Shown here: positions 46,739 to 55,001 of the stretch, piece after piece
How positions within the stretch are numbered: position 1 is the stretch's first letter
Layout: every line of letters begins with the position of its first letter
Assembly: GCF_000023865.1 (NCBI RefSeq)
Contig: NC_013159.1
Coordinates: 1,762,001-1,826,000, forward strand
Source of the DNA: Saccharomonospora viridis DSM 43017
GTDB taxonomy: Bacteria; Actinomycetota; Actinomycetes; Mycobacteriales; Pseudonocardiaceae
Length of the DNA stretch: 64,000 nucleotides
Reading direction: 5' to 3'
Made by a program: the position numbers and the translations under genes
Notes under the pieces: model-generated
The model's database searches: none
What the model was told of the DNA's origin: nothing
What the model saw: only the letters and a program-made list of their open reading frames with translations

Positions 46739-47925
46739 GCACGACCGCGCCCCTGCCGCCGCTCGACCCGCAGGACATCGCGGGGCTGAACGAACTGCTC
46801 ACCGAGGACGAGAAGGCGGTCGCCGACTCGGTCCGCAGGCTCTGCGCCGACCGAATCGACCCGTACATCGGCGAGTGGTTCGAACGCGGCGAGATCCCCG
46901 ACATCCGCGGCCTGGCCAAGGAATTGGGTGAGCTCGGCGTTTTGGGCATGCACCTGGAGGGCTACGGCTGCGCCGGCATGTCCGCCACCCAGTACGGCAT
47001 CGCCTGCCTCGAACTGGAAGCCACCGACTCCGGCCTGCGCTCCCTGGTCTCCGTGCAGGGCTCGCTGGCGATGTTCGCGATCTGGAAGTGGGGCTCGGAG
47101 GAACAGAAGCAACAGTGGCTGCCCCGCATGGCCGCGGGTGAGGCCATCGGCTGCTTCGGACTCACCGAACCCGACGTCGGTTCCGACCCGGCGAGCATGC
47201 GCACCCGGGCACGCCGTGACGGGTCGGACTGGGTCCTCGACGGCCGCAAGATGTGGATCACCAACGGCAGCGTCGCCGACGTGGCCGTGGTCTGGGCGCA
47301 GACCGACGAAGGGGTGCGCGGCTTCGTCGTGCCCACCGACACCCCCGGTTTCTCCGCACCCGAGATCAAACACAAGCTCTCGCTGCGTGCCTCGGTGACC
47401 AGTGAGCTGGTCCTCGACGGTGTCCGGCTGCCCGCCGACGCGGTGCTGCCCGAGGTGACCGGGTTGAAGGGGCCGTTGAGCTGCCTCAACGAAGCCCGCT
47501 TCGGCATCGTCTGGGGCGCGGTGGGAGCGGCCCGCTCCTGCCTGCAGGCGGCGCAGTCCTACGCCGCCGAACGCACCCAGTTCGGCAAACCGATCTCCGC
47601 CTTCCAGCTGACCCAGCAGAAGCTGGTCGACATGAACCTGGAGTACACCAAGGCGCTGCTGCTGGCCTTCCACCTCGGCAAACGCAAGGACGCCGGCACC
47701 CTGCGGCCCGAGCAGATCAGCCTGGGCAAGCTCAACAACGTCCGGGAGGCACTCCAGATCTGCCGCACCGCGCGGACGATCCTGGGCGCCAACGGCATCT
47801 CGCTGGAGTACCCGGTGATCCGTCACATGACCAACCTGGAGTCGGTGCTGACCTACGAGGGCACCAGCGAGATGCACACCTTGATCCTGGGGCAGGCGAT
47901 GACCGGGCAGTCGGCGTTCCGGTGA
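46735..47925 (+). CDS. gcdH-like: Acyl-CoA dehydrogenase, glutaryl-CoA dehydrogenase-like
   Basis: 396-aa FAD-dependent acyl-CoA dehydrogenase. GCFGLTEPDVGSDPASMRTRA and LDGRKMWITNGSVAD are close to glutaryl-CoA dehydrogenases; the catalytic base is E375 in TYEGTSEMH. These enzymes oxidise and decarboxylate glutaryl-CoA to crotonyl-CoA with electrons passed to ETF. ATG 46735 overlaps the CoA-transferase stop. Other short dicarboxylyl-CoA substrates are possible. Confidence 0.88.
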   Translation: MSTTAPLPPLDPQDIAGLNELLTEDEKAVADSVRRLCADRIDPYIGEWFERGEIPDIRGLAKELGELGVLGMHLEGYGCAGMSATQYGIACLELEATDSGLRSLVSVQGSLAMFAIWKWGSEEQKQQWLPRMAAGEAIGCFGLTEPDVGSDPASMRTRARRDGSDWVLDGRKMWITNGSVADVAVVWAQTDEGVRGFVVPTDTPGFSAPEIKHKLSLRASVTSELVLDGVRLPADAVLPEVTGLKGPLSCLNEARFGIVWGAVGAARSCLQAAQSYAAERTQFGKPISAFQLTQQKLVDMNLEYTKALLLAFHLGKRKDAGTLRPEQISLGKLNNVREALQICRTARTILGANGISLEYPVIRHMTNLESVLTYEGTSEMHTLILGQAMTGQSAFR

Positions 47926-48426
47926 GGGTCGGCGCGAGGAGACCGCGACCGCGGCATCGCCCCGATGCCCCGGACTCGGACCTGACCGACGAGGGAAACG
48001 GGAGGACGACCGGGCCGCCGTGAATGACATGACGCGGGTACCGGACTTCGTCGGCGACACGTCCATCGGCAAGGAGGTGGACGTGTCGCCGCTGGTCCCC
48101 CGCTGCCCGGAAGCGACCACTTTCGGTAACCGATTCCGATCCGTCCGTCCCCTTCGGCGGGACGAAACACAGTGGCTTCGGACCCAAGGAACAGGGGCGC
48201 GCCGCGCGGGAGTTCTTCACCACGACCACGACCGTCTATCTCCGCAGGTCGCAGGCAGGACTGTGAGTACCGTCTCGTCGCTTCGACGAGACCGGTGGAC
48301 TGATCGGTCGTCGGCGTGCTTTCTTCGAGCACTGTCATGACTTCTCTTCCCCGCCGCATGCGGGGAAGAGAAGTGTCTGCTGTGGACTGAAAAGGTCACG
48401 ACCCCGGCAGGATGTGAGAAGACACG
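47926..48426. other. Gene-free stretch between convergent genes
   Basis: About 500 bases between converging genes. It contains the 14-bp stem-loop at 48341-48373. A 106-codon frame at 48020 lacks any recognisable features. Nothing else seen. Confidence 0.4.
48341..48373. terminator. Perfect 14-bp stem-loop, probable bidirectional terminator
   Basis: CTTCTCTTCCCCGC (48341-48354) pairs exactly with GCGGGGAAGAGAAG (48360-48373) around a 5-base loop. It is 54 bases past the stop of the leftward CBS gene. No long T run follows, as is common for actinomycete stem-loop terminators. Confidence 0.6.
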
Positions 48427-49002
48427 TCATTCCGGCTCGACCCGCACGTCCGTGACACCGGGGACCGTGCGGGCGAGGCTGGTCACCACCCTGCGCTCGG
48501 CTTCGTCGAGGAACTCGCCCCTCACCGTGGCGACCCTGTCGGTCACGTCCACCGACCAACGACCACGCTGTCCACTGTAGGCATCCAACACCGAGGCCAC
48601 ATGCGTCGCGACGACATCGTCCGGTCGCACGAGCGGTCTGAGCACGTCCCTGCGACTCACGATGCCGACGAGTACCCCGTTCTCCACCACGGGCAGGCTG
48701 CGCAGGCGGTCGGTGAGCATCAGATGTGCGACGTCGGTGATGTTGGTGTCCGGGGAGACGACCTCCACGGGTTTGGTCATCACGTCCGAAACCTTCAGTG
48801 CGGGAGGTCCCTCCCCGTCGTTGATCTGCTCCGCCGCGCGGAGGGCATCGACCTCGGTGATCATGCCGATGACCTGCTGATCCTCGTCGACCACGGGCAG
48901 GCTGGCGAAACCACCCTCGGTGAGTTTCACCACCGCATCCCGCAACGGAGCATCGGGGGATATGGTCACCACGGGCCTTGACATGATCTCGGACGCGTGC
49001 AT
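48427..49002 (-). CDS. CBS-domain pair plus BON domain protein
   Basis: 191 aa. Two CBS motifs: MHASEIMSRPVVTISPDAPL to MITEVDALRAAEQ, and KVSDVMTKPVEVVSPDTNI to IVSRRDVL (residues 1-125), followed by a BON domain (SVDVTDRVATVRGEFLDEAERR, about 135-191). CBS pairs sense adenosine nucleotides; CBS-BON proteins occur in actinobacterial stress or dormancy regulons. ATG 49002 with GAGGAG 8 bases upstream is clearly better than the longer frame to 49311. Divergent from the protoglobin. Confidence 0.88.
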   Translation of the reverse strand: MHASEIMSRPVVTISPDAPLRDAVVKLTEGGFASLPVVDEDQQVIGMITEVDALRAAEQINDGEGPPALKVSDVMTKPVEVVSPDTNITDVAHLMLTDRLRSLPVVENGVLVGIVSRRDVLRPLVRPDDVVATHVASVLDAYSGQRGRWSVDVTDRVATVRGEFLDEAERRVVTSLARTVPGVTDVRVEPE

Positions 49003-49349
49003 GCCGTTGCTCCTCACTGCCAGCGATACCCCTCGGGTTCCCGCTACGGGGCCGTGATCGGAGGGACTTAAGTCCCGACATCCAGGACTCGAACGATCCT
49101 TGCCCCGATTCGGCCGGAGGATCCGGCCGGACACCGCCTGCTGTGTCGTCGCAGGCGTTCGTTCCCCGTACCCGTCGAGCCGGTGACGCAGGATCGGGAG
49201 GGACCGCTCCAACGGGCGAACCGGATCGGCGTAGCCCGAGGTCCGGTGGGACAACCCGGCCGCGGCGTGGTCTGTCCGCTGCGGCCCGGTCGCAGGCCCC
49301 TTAGCCTCCAAGATGAGGCAGCGTCTCGACTGTAAGCGAGGTTTTCGCG
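49003..49349. promoter_or_regulatory. Divergent promoter region of CBS-BON and protoglobin genes
   Basis: About 350 bases with both promoters. No operator could be assigned. Shared stress or redox control of the two genes is a reasonable guess from the families only. Confidence 0.35.
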
Positions 49350-49934
49350 ATGACCACAGCTCCGGCCGGCTACACCTACGACCAAGAGCTCCCGGCTTCC
49401 CCGGTGACCGAGCAGGACCTGACCGAATTACTCGCCGATGTCATGTGGACGGACGCCGATGCCCGCGCGCTGCGGCGGGCCGGGGAGATCCTGGCACCAC
49501 AGGCTTCCGACATCCTCGATGTCTGGTACGACTTCATCGGATCCACACCGCACCTGATCAGCGTGTTCCGAGGCCCCGACGGGAAACCGGATCAAGAGTA
49601 CTTGGAGAGGGTGCGAGCCCGATTCGAACGGTGGATCTCCGACCTGTGCACGCGTGGGTTCGATTACCGGTGGTTGGCCTACCAGGAAGAGATCGGGTTG
49701 CGGCACACCCCGGCGAAGAAGAACCTCACCGACGGGGTGCAGTCTCCGTCCACGTACGTACCGATGCGGCACCTGGTGGCCTTGCTCGTCCCCATCACGA
49801 TGACGATCCGGGAATTCCTGCAGCGGGATGAGTCCAACCCCAACGAAGTGGAGGCCATGCATCAGGCGTGGTTCAAGGCCGCCACCGTGTCGGTGACGTT
49901 GTGGACCCGACCCTACGCCGCCGAACTCTGGTGA
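49350..49934 (+). CDS. Protoglobin-type heme protein
   Basis: 194 aa, protoglobin family (globin sensor fold, PF11563). Characteristic segments are ILDVWYDFIGSTPHLISVF, RWISDLCTRGFDYRWLAYQEEIGLRHTPAKKN and YVPMRHLVALLVPITMTIREFL; the His in LRHTPAKKN is the expected proximal ligand. It is a stand-alone globin without output domain, likely binding O2, NO or CO. ATG 49350 follows AAGCGAGG at a distance. Confidence 0.87.
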   Translation: MTTAPAGYTYDQELPASPVTEQDLTELLADVMWTDADARALRRAGEILAPQASDILDVWYDFIGSTPHLISVFRGPDGKPDQEYLERVRARFERWISDLCTRGFDYRWLAYQEEIGLRHTPAKKNLTDGVQSPSTYVPMRHLVALLVPITMTIREFLQRDESNPNEVEAMHQAWFKAATVSVTLWTRPYAAELW

Positions 49935-50145
49935 TCACCGGTGCTGCCGCCGCCACGGTCCCGGCAACGGCGGTTCGTACCCGGATGCCGGCGCTGTCGT
50001 AGGTGACCCGGCGGGCGCTGAGGTCGTCCGTGACCGGTCCCGCGCGGGGCTTGGCCCGCGTGTTGGACGAACGGACGTCAATTCCCACGGAGGACGGCGG
50101 GACCGCGAGTCCACGGTGTCCGCCGCTCGGCCTACGGTACTGGCC

Positions 50146-51471
50146 ATGAGTGGTGTGGTGGACGCCGCCGTGGCGGCGCTGGAGGAGTTGTCCTCACACA
50201 ACGTCCTGGTCCGGCCTGCCGGCGTGCACGCCGTGGGCAGCGCTACCGGCCCTTTGGCCGGGACTCCCATCGTGGTGAAGGACAACGTCGCCGTCGAGGG
50301 GCTCCCGTTGACAGCCGGGTCGCCCGCGCTGGAGGGTTATCGGCCGTCCCGCAGCGCGACCACGGTGCGGCGGTTGCTCGACGCGGGGGCCGTCGTGGTC
50401 GGGCAGACCAACATGCACGAGTTGGCGCGAGGCACGACCAGCCACAACGCCGTGTACGGGCCGGTGCGCAACCCATGGCGGGCGAGCCGCATGGCGGGAG
50501 GGTCCAGCGGAGGGACCGCCGCGGCGGTGGCGGCCGGCGCGGTGCCTGCGGGGTTGGGGACCGACACCTCCGGTTCGGGACGCATCCCCGCGGCGATGTG
50601 CGGGTGCGTGGGCTTCCGGGCGAGTGCGTCCCGGTATCCGGGCGACGGGGTGGTGCACCTGTCGCCCAGCGCGGATGCGGTCACCGTGATGGCGTCGACG
50701 GTCGAGGAGGTGGCCGTGTTCGACGCGGTACTCGCCGGGATGTCGGAGTCGGGGTCGGATGTGGGGGAGGTGCCGGGGCTGCCACCACTCGACCCGAGCA
50801 CGGTACGGCTCGGGGTGCCCCGGGAGGCGTGCTGGCGTCTCCTCGACCCCGAGGTGGAACGGGTGTGCGAGGAGGCGCTGGAGAAACTGCGTGCCGCCGG
50901 GGTGCGGGTGGTGGACGTCGACCTCGACGACCTGGCGGAGGAGTCCCTCGAGGTCAATGTCAGCATGACGATGTACGAGATGTACGAGTATTGGTCCCGG
51001 TTCGCCCGGCGGCACCTGGACTGCGACTACGCGACGTTGGTGACGCGGTTGGGCAGTCCCGACGTGGTGAAGGCCTTCGGGTCGATGGTGGACGGGTCCC
51101 CGATCACCCCGGACGACTATGCGGCGTTGCGTGCGCTGAAGGACGAGGTCATCGCCCGGTTCGCGACGTTGTTCGCCGAACAGCGACTGGACGCACTGGT
51201 GTTCCCTCCGGTGCCGGTGACCGCCCCGGAGGTGGGCGCGGAGACGGTGACGATCCGTGGCCGCGAGTACGACCTGCTCATGGCCACGATCGCCAACGAG
51301 ACGATGGCACCGAGCGCGGGGCTGCCCGCTGTGTCGGTTCCGGCCGGACTCGCCGCCGACGGGCTTCCGGTGGGGATCGAACTCGACGGACCGACCGGCA
51401 GCGACAGGCGACTGCTGGCGATCGCCGAACTGGTGGAGCGATGCGTGGGGCCGTTGCCGGTGCCACGGTAG
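50146..51471 (+). CDS. Amidase-signature family hydrolase
   Basis: 441 aa. Catalytic Ser-cisSer-Lys triad visible: K45 in IVVKDN, S120 in AGGSSGGT and S144 in GTDTSGSGRIPA. The last motif reads TSGSG where most members read TGGSI. The C-terminal IANETMAPSAGLPAVSVPAG segment is typical. ATG 50146 is preferred over GTG 50116, though its ribosome site is weak. Substrate unknown (amide, carbamate or aryl amide). Confidence 0.88.
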   Translation: MSGVVDAAVAALEELSSHNVLVRPAGVHAVGSATGPLAGTPIVVKDNVAVEGLPLTAGSPALEGYRPSRSATTVRRLLDAGAVVVGQTNMHELARGTTSHNAVYGPVRNPWRASRMAGGSSGGTAAAVAAGAVPAGLGTDTSGSGRIPAAMCGCVGFRASASRYPGDGVVHLSPSADAVTVMASTVEEVAVFDAVLAGMSESGSDVGEVPGLPPLDPSTVRLGVPREACWRLLDPEVERVCEEALEKLRAAGVRVVDVDLDDLAEESLEVNVSMTMYEMYEYWSRFARRHLDCDYATLVTRLGSPDVVKAFGSMVDGSPITPDDYAALRALKDEVIARFATLFAEQRLDALVFPPVPVTAPEVGAETVTIRGREYDLLMATIANETMAPSAGLPAVSVPAGLAADGLPVGIELDGPTGSDRRLLAIAELVERCVGPLPVPR

Positions 51472-51564
51472 CCGGCACCGGCGAGGGCGGCGATCATGCC
51501 CTACCTCGGGGGAGCCCGCCCGGGTCGGCCGCGGACGGATCGGGACGGCACCCTGAGGGTCGAT

Positions 51565-51596
51565 GACTCCGGCGGGTTCGGATCCACGCCGGAGTC
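51565..51596. terminator. Stem-loop between convergent genes
   Basis: GACTCCGGCG (51565-51574) and CGCCGGAGTC (51587-51596) form a perfect 10-bp stem with a 12-base loop, between the amidase stop and the acyl carrier protein stop. It is a likely bidirectional terminator without T run. Confidence 0.5.
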
Positions 51597-51646
51597 GGGT
51601 GCCGCCCCGTGTCCCGCATCAGCCCGTTCTCGGAAAGAAGTCGGGG

Positions 51647-51901
51647 TCAGTTCCCGGTGATCGCCTCGTGAAGGTGCTGCGCGATGTCCCGCACCGTCGG
51701 ATTGTCATGGAACTCCGATGCGGGGACGGCCAAGCCCAGTTGGGACTCGACCTCGTCGACGAGCGCGGCCCGCATGAGCGAGTCGGCACCGTAGACACTG
51801 ACCGGGGTGTCGAGGTCGATGTACCCCGGGTCGACCATGAGCAGTTGTTCGAGCTTGGTGGTGATGATGCTTTGGATCTGCTCCACGGTTACGGACTTCA
51901 C
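51647..51901 (-). CDS. Acyl carrier protein
   Basis: 84-aa carrier protein. The phosphopantetheine site is the Ser of VYGADSLMRAALVDEVE, and the helix ending QLGLAVP and a C-terminal VRDIAQHLHE are usual. GTG 51901 follows AAGGAA by about 9 bases; an ATG nearby is out of frame. It is the last gene of the operon and lies 4 bases after the fatty acyl-AMP ligase, which most likely loads it. Confidence 0.9.
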   Translation of the reverse strand: MKSVTVEQIQSIITTKLEQLLMVDPGYIDLDTPVSVYGADSLMRAALVDEVESQLGLAVPASEFHDNPTVRDIAQHLHEAITGN

Positions 51902-51905
51902 GGCG

Positions 51906-53585
51906 TCATTTCCTTTCCGGCCACATGCATGAAGGTGTGATCGATCCGTCCGCGAGCATGTCCCGACACCGGCTCCTTTGGACCTTGCCGCTCGTGGTCC
52001 TGGGGATGAGCCCACGGCGGAGTGCGACGGCGTGCAGCTTTCCGGGATACGACCGTGAAGCCGCTCGGATCACCTCACGGCAGAGCCTTTCGAGCTCTTC
52101 TTCCTCCTCCACGTCCGCCGGGCTTTCGAATGCGACGATCACGTCACCGTTGCTCTCCTGGAAGGCGGCGATGACGGCCCTTGACAGCTCCGGCACCCGC
52201 TCGGAGACATCGCCTTCCACATCGGATGGGAAGTAGTTCTCCCCACCGAAGATGATCAGGTCCTTCTTCCGGCTGCAGATGAAGATCTCGCCTTCACGGA
52301 TGAAGGCGATGTCCCCCGTCCGCAGGTAGGAGCGTCCGTTGACCCGGGTGCCGAAGGTCTGCTGAGACAGTTCGGGCTTCTTCCAATAGCCACGTGCGTT
52401 GGAGCGCCCGGCGACACAGAGTTCCCCGACCTGGTTCTCGCCGAGGATGACGTCCTTGTCCGGGTCCATGATGACCACATCGGAATCCGGGATGGGGCGA
52501 CCACAACCGACGATGGGTGCCTTGTCGGACGAGGGGTCGACCTCCACGACCGAGCCTTGCGCGAGCTTCTCGGGGTCGCAGTAGAGGACGGTCCGACCGG
52601 TGTCGGGAGGGTTGACCGAGACACAGACGGTCGATTCGGCCAGACCGTATCCGGGATGGAACGCGGTCGAGGGGAAGCCGAACGGGGCCATCGCCTTCTC
52701 GAAGTTCCGCATCGTCGACTCGCGGACCGGTTCGGAGGCATTGCCCGCGAAGCGCCAACCGGAAAGGTCGACCGAGAAGGAGGAGGCACGCTGCAACGCC
52801 TGCAGGCAGTTGCGGTATGCGAAGTCCGGGGCGGCCGACCAGACGTCCTCTCGCCCCGACATGGCCTCCAGCCAGAGGAGTGGACGTCGGATGAAGTCCC
52901 CCGTCGGGATCTTCACGACACGCGCACCCGTGAGCAAGGGAAGAATCACCATGGAGCACAGCCCCATGTCGTGATAGGACGGAAGCCAGCACACGATGTC
53001 CGTGGTCGGCTTCACCTCACAGCGGGCGCCCATCTCCTGCTGGTTGATGATGAGGTTGGCCTGACTGATCTCGACGCCCTTGGGGTCCCCGGTGGAGCCC
53101 GAGGTGTACTGCAGGAGGACGATCTCGTCGGGGTCCCGCTCCACCGGTTCCATCGGTTCCTCGGCGTCGTCAGCCCGGGCGAGCGCGGGATCGACGTTGA
53201 CGATGCCGGTCTTCTCCATGACGAGGCTGGCTTCCTCGTCCGAGGAGATGATGACCTTCGCATCGCAGTCGCCGAGCACGCTTTCCACTCTTCTGAGCTT
53301 GTTCGAGGCGACTTGGGGCATCTTCGGCAGAGGCACGGCGATCATGCCGGCGCCGATGGTGGCGAAGAAGGCCCGCTCGAAGTCGAGCCCTTCCAACGGC
53401 GGAATGATGACCCTGTCACCCGGCTGAGCGACCTTGCGCAGTGCTGCGGCGAGTCGAAGCGATTGCTCCCGCAGAGTCTGTGAGGTCAGTTCATCGACGA
53501 CCGTGTTCTCGCTGTCGATGGCCTCGTATCTTACGGTGTTGTCCTCGGTCAGATAGTCGTAGAGGGTTTTCTTCTCAGCAGTCAT
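51906..53585 (-). CDS. Fatty acyl-AMP ligase (FAAL)-like
   Basis: 559 aa, ANL superfamily. ATP motif LLQYTSGSTGDPKGV, the FAAL-typical LPSYHDMGL, PGYGLAESTVCVS, RTGDIAFI and C-terminal ISRKK-type hinge (CSRKKDLIIFGGENYF). FAALs activate fatty acids as adenylates and pass them to carrier-protein thiols, here the adjacent ACP. ATG 53585 with GAGGA 8 bases upstream; it overlaps the preceding gene by 11 bases. Confidence 0.9.
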   Translation of the reverse strand: MTAEKKTLYDYLTEDNTVRYEAIDSENTVVDELTSQTLREQSLRLAAALRKVAQPGDRVIIPPLEGLDFERAFFATIGAGMIAVPLPKMPQVASNKLRRVESVLGDCDAKVIISSDEEASLVMEKTGIVNVDPALARADDAEEPMEPVERDPDEIVLLQYTSGSTGDPKGVEISQANLIINQQEMGARCEVKPTTDIVCWLPSYHDMGLCSMVILPLLTGARVVKIPTGDFIRRPLLWLEAMSGREDVWSAAPDFAYRNCLQALQRASSFSVDLSGWRFAGNASEPVRESTMRNFEKAMAPFGFPSTAFHPGYGLAESTVCVSVNPPDTGRTVLYCDPEKLAQGSVVEVDPSSDKAPIVGCGRPIPDSDVVIMDPDKDVILGENQVGELCVAGRSNARGYWKKPELSQQTFGTRVNGRSYLRTGDIAFIREGEIFICSRKKDLIIFGGENYFPSDVEGDVSERVPELSRAVIAAFQESNGDVIVAFESPADVEEEEELERLCREVIRAASRSYPGKLHAVALRRGLIPRTTSGKVQRSRCRDMLADGSITPSCMWPERK

Positions 53586-54108
53586 CTCGGGTTTCCTCGG
53601 GGCGCTCAAAGCGGTAGGTGCTCAGCCAGGACTGCAACTCGTCGAGGCCGGAGAGGACCCAATTCGCGGTCGAAATGATCGACAGATTCATCCGCATCTC
53701 GGTGACGGCGACCACCGGGACCGACGCGAGGAAGGCCTGATACATCTCCATCGCCGTTCCCATGCTGGGGGTGGTGCCCGGCAGATAGGCGATGAGCAGA
53801 TCGCAGTCCCGTGCTCGAGCGGTCATGTCCCGAAACGTCGAACGGAACCTCTGTACCTCCTCGGGCAGCCCGTCGAGGTCGACCCGCTGCCCGGAGAGCA
53901 TCGCGTGGAACCTCTCGAGGAGGTCCGGGTCCGAGGCCAGGGACTTGGTGAGTTCTCGCACCGGCTCGCTGGGGTCGAAGCACTCGGCCTTTGGCCAGCG
54001 TTGCTTCACCAGGTCCCTGATGGCCTTACGGTAGGACTGGTCTGCAAGGTCCAGGCCGTTGCTCGCGCCTTGCATGGTGCCTGCGATGAATACTCGAGGG
54101 GCGTTCAT
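53575..54108 (-). CDS. Nucleoside 2-deoxyribosyltransferase-like protein
   Basis: 177 aa. The start VFIAGTMQGASNGL and the motif CDLLIAYLPGTTPSMGTAMEMYQA match the family pattern in which a Glu following SxGTAxE attacks C1-prime of a nucleoside. Members exchange or hydrolyse N-glycosidic bonds. ATG 54108 overlaps the upstream stop by 4 bases; a longer frame to 54333 is not needed. In this cluster it may form or consume a nucleoside intermediate (inference). Confidence 0.75.
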   Translation of the reverse strand: MNAPRVFIAGTMQGASNGLDLADQSYRKAIRDLVKQRWPKAECFDPSEPVRELTKSLASDPDLLERFHAMLSGQRVDLDGLPEEVQRFRSTFRDMTARARDCDLLIAYLPGTTPSMGTAMEMYQAFLASVPVVAVTEMRMNLSIISTANWVLSGLDELQSWLSTYRFERPEETRDDC

Positions 54109-54980
54109 TCGGGGTCCAGGTTGTAGGTTGCGAGGTCGACGGTCGGGTCGGCGTGCTTGCGGTACAACTCGGACGCTTCGAGAAGATGCTGTTCGATCGT
54201 TTCTCGGTCGAGCCCGGTGCTCTCGCAGACGTGGTCCCAGACCGTTCGGGCCTGTTCCGAAGTCGCGGGGAAACTGACCCCCTGGTTGTTGCGAGCCCAC
54301 AGTCGTTCCCGCGTGAAGGGACCCTGCTGCCAACCGCGCAGGGGAAGGATCACCTCGCCCATCGTGGTGAGGTCGTCGCTCAACGTCCTGATGGACAGGC
54401 TGGTCTGTTCCGGATGGGTCAGATCCTTGTCCAGGTCGAACTCGGCGAGATCCGGACTGGTCGTGTGCGTGGAATCCAGCTTGAAGTACCTGCTCAGAAC
54501 GTAGTGGTCCTTGGTAGGACTGTACTTTTTGTACTCAAGCGCGAGGGTGTACCCGTCGTCGCCCCGCAACTTGAGATTGCCGGTGAGCATGGCGGGCTTA
54601 CGCTGCCCCGTGGCGTCCTGACGGACCGGCGCGGCCTCGGAAGAGCAGGTGAGCACGCCTGTTTCGGAGGCCGCGTCCAGGTCGAAGAGGAGGGGATGCG
54701 TGTGGAGCAGGTAAGGATCGAGGACGATCAAGGACCGCCCTTCGCGGAACACCGCCGCTACGTGGCGTCCCTCCCGCAGGAAAGTGGGCTCGGCGGCGGC
54801 GCCCAGAGCGATCGCGCGTTCTGCCACGTCGAACGTCTGGAAAACACACGCCATACCCAGTCGGGGGTCCGGCTTCGTGTCCGAAAGATACCTTTGGAAT
54901 TGGACGGCGCTGTTGTAGGGGACAAGCCGGAGGGATTCCTGCAGCGCTTTCTTATACAGGTCTGGGACCACCGTACACAC
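54105..54980 (-). CDS. Unrecognised cluster protein with possible Cys-His-Asp triad
   Basis: 291 aa, no sure family. Residues C45 (RLGMACVFQTFDVAERA), H73 (GRHVAAVFREG) and D88 (LIVLDPYLL) occur in the order and with the 15-residue His-Asp spacing of arylamine N-acetyltransferases and amide synthases. The following domain is beta-rich (DGYTLALEYKKYSPTKDHYV). If real, it would move an acyl group from the ACP to an amine. GTG 54980 follows GGAAAGAG closely; later GTG codons at 54971/54968 are alternatives. Coupled to its downstream neighbour by a 4-base overlap. Confidence 0.7.
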   Translation of the reverse strand: MCTVVPDLYKKALQESLRLVPYNSAVQFQRYLSDTKPDPRLGMACVFQTFDVAERAIALGAAAEPTFLREGRHVAAVFREGRSLIVLDPYLLHTHPLLFDLDAASETGVLTCSSEAAPVRQDATGQRKPAMLTGNLKLRGDDGYTLALEYKKYSPTKDHYVLSRYFKLDSTHTTSPDLAEFDLDKDLTHPEQTSLSIRTLSDDLTTMGEVILPLRGWQQGPFTRERLWARNNQGVSFPATSEQARTVWDHVCESTGLDRETIEQHLLEASELYRKHADPTVDLATYNLDPE

Positions 54981-55001
54981 TCTTTCCGCTGGTGATTCTC
55001 A

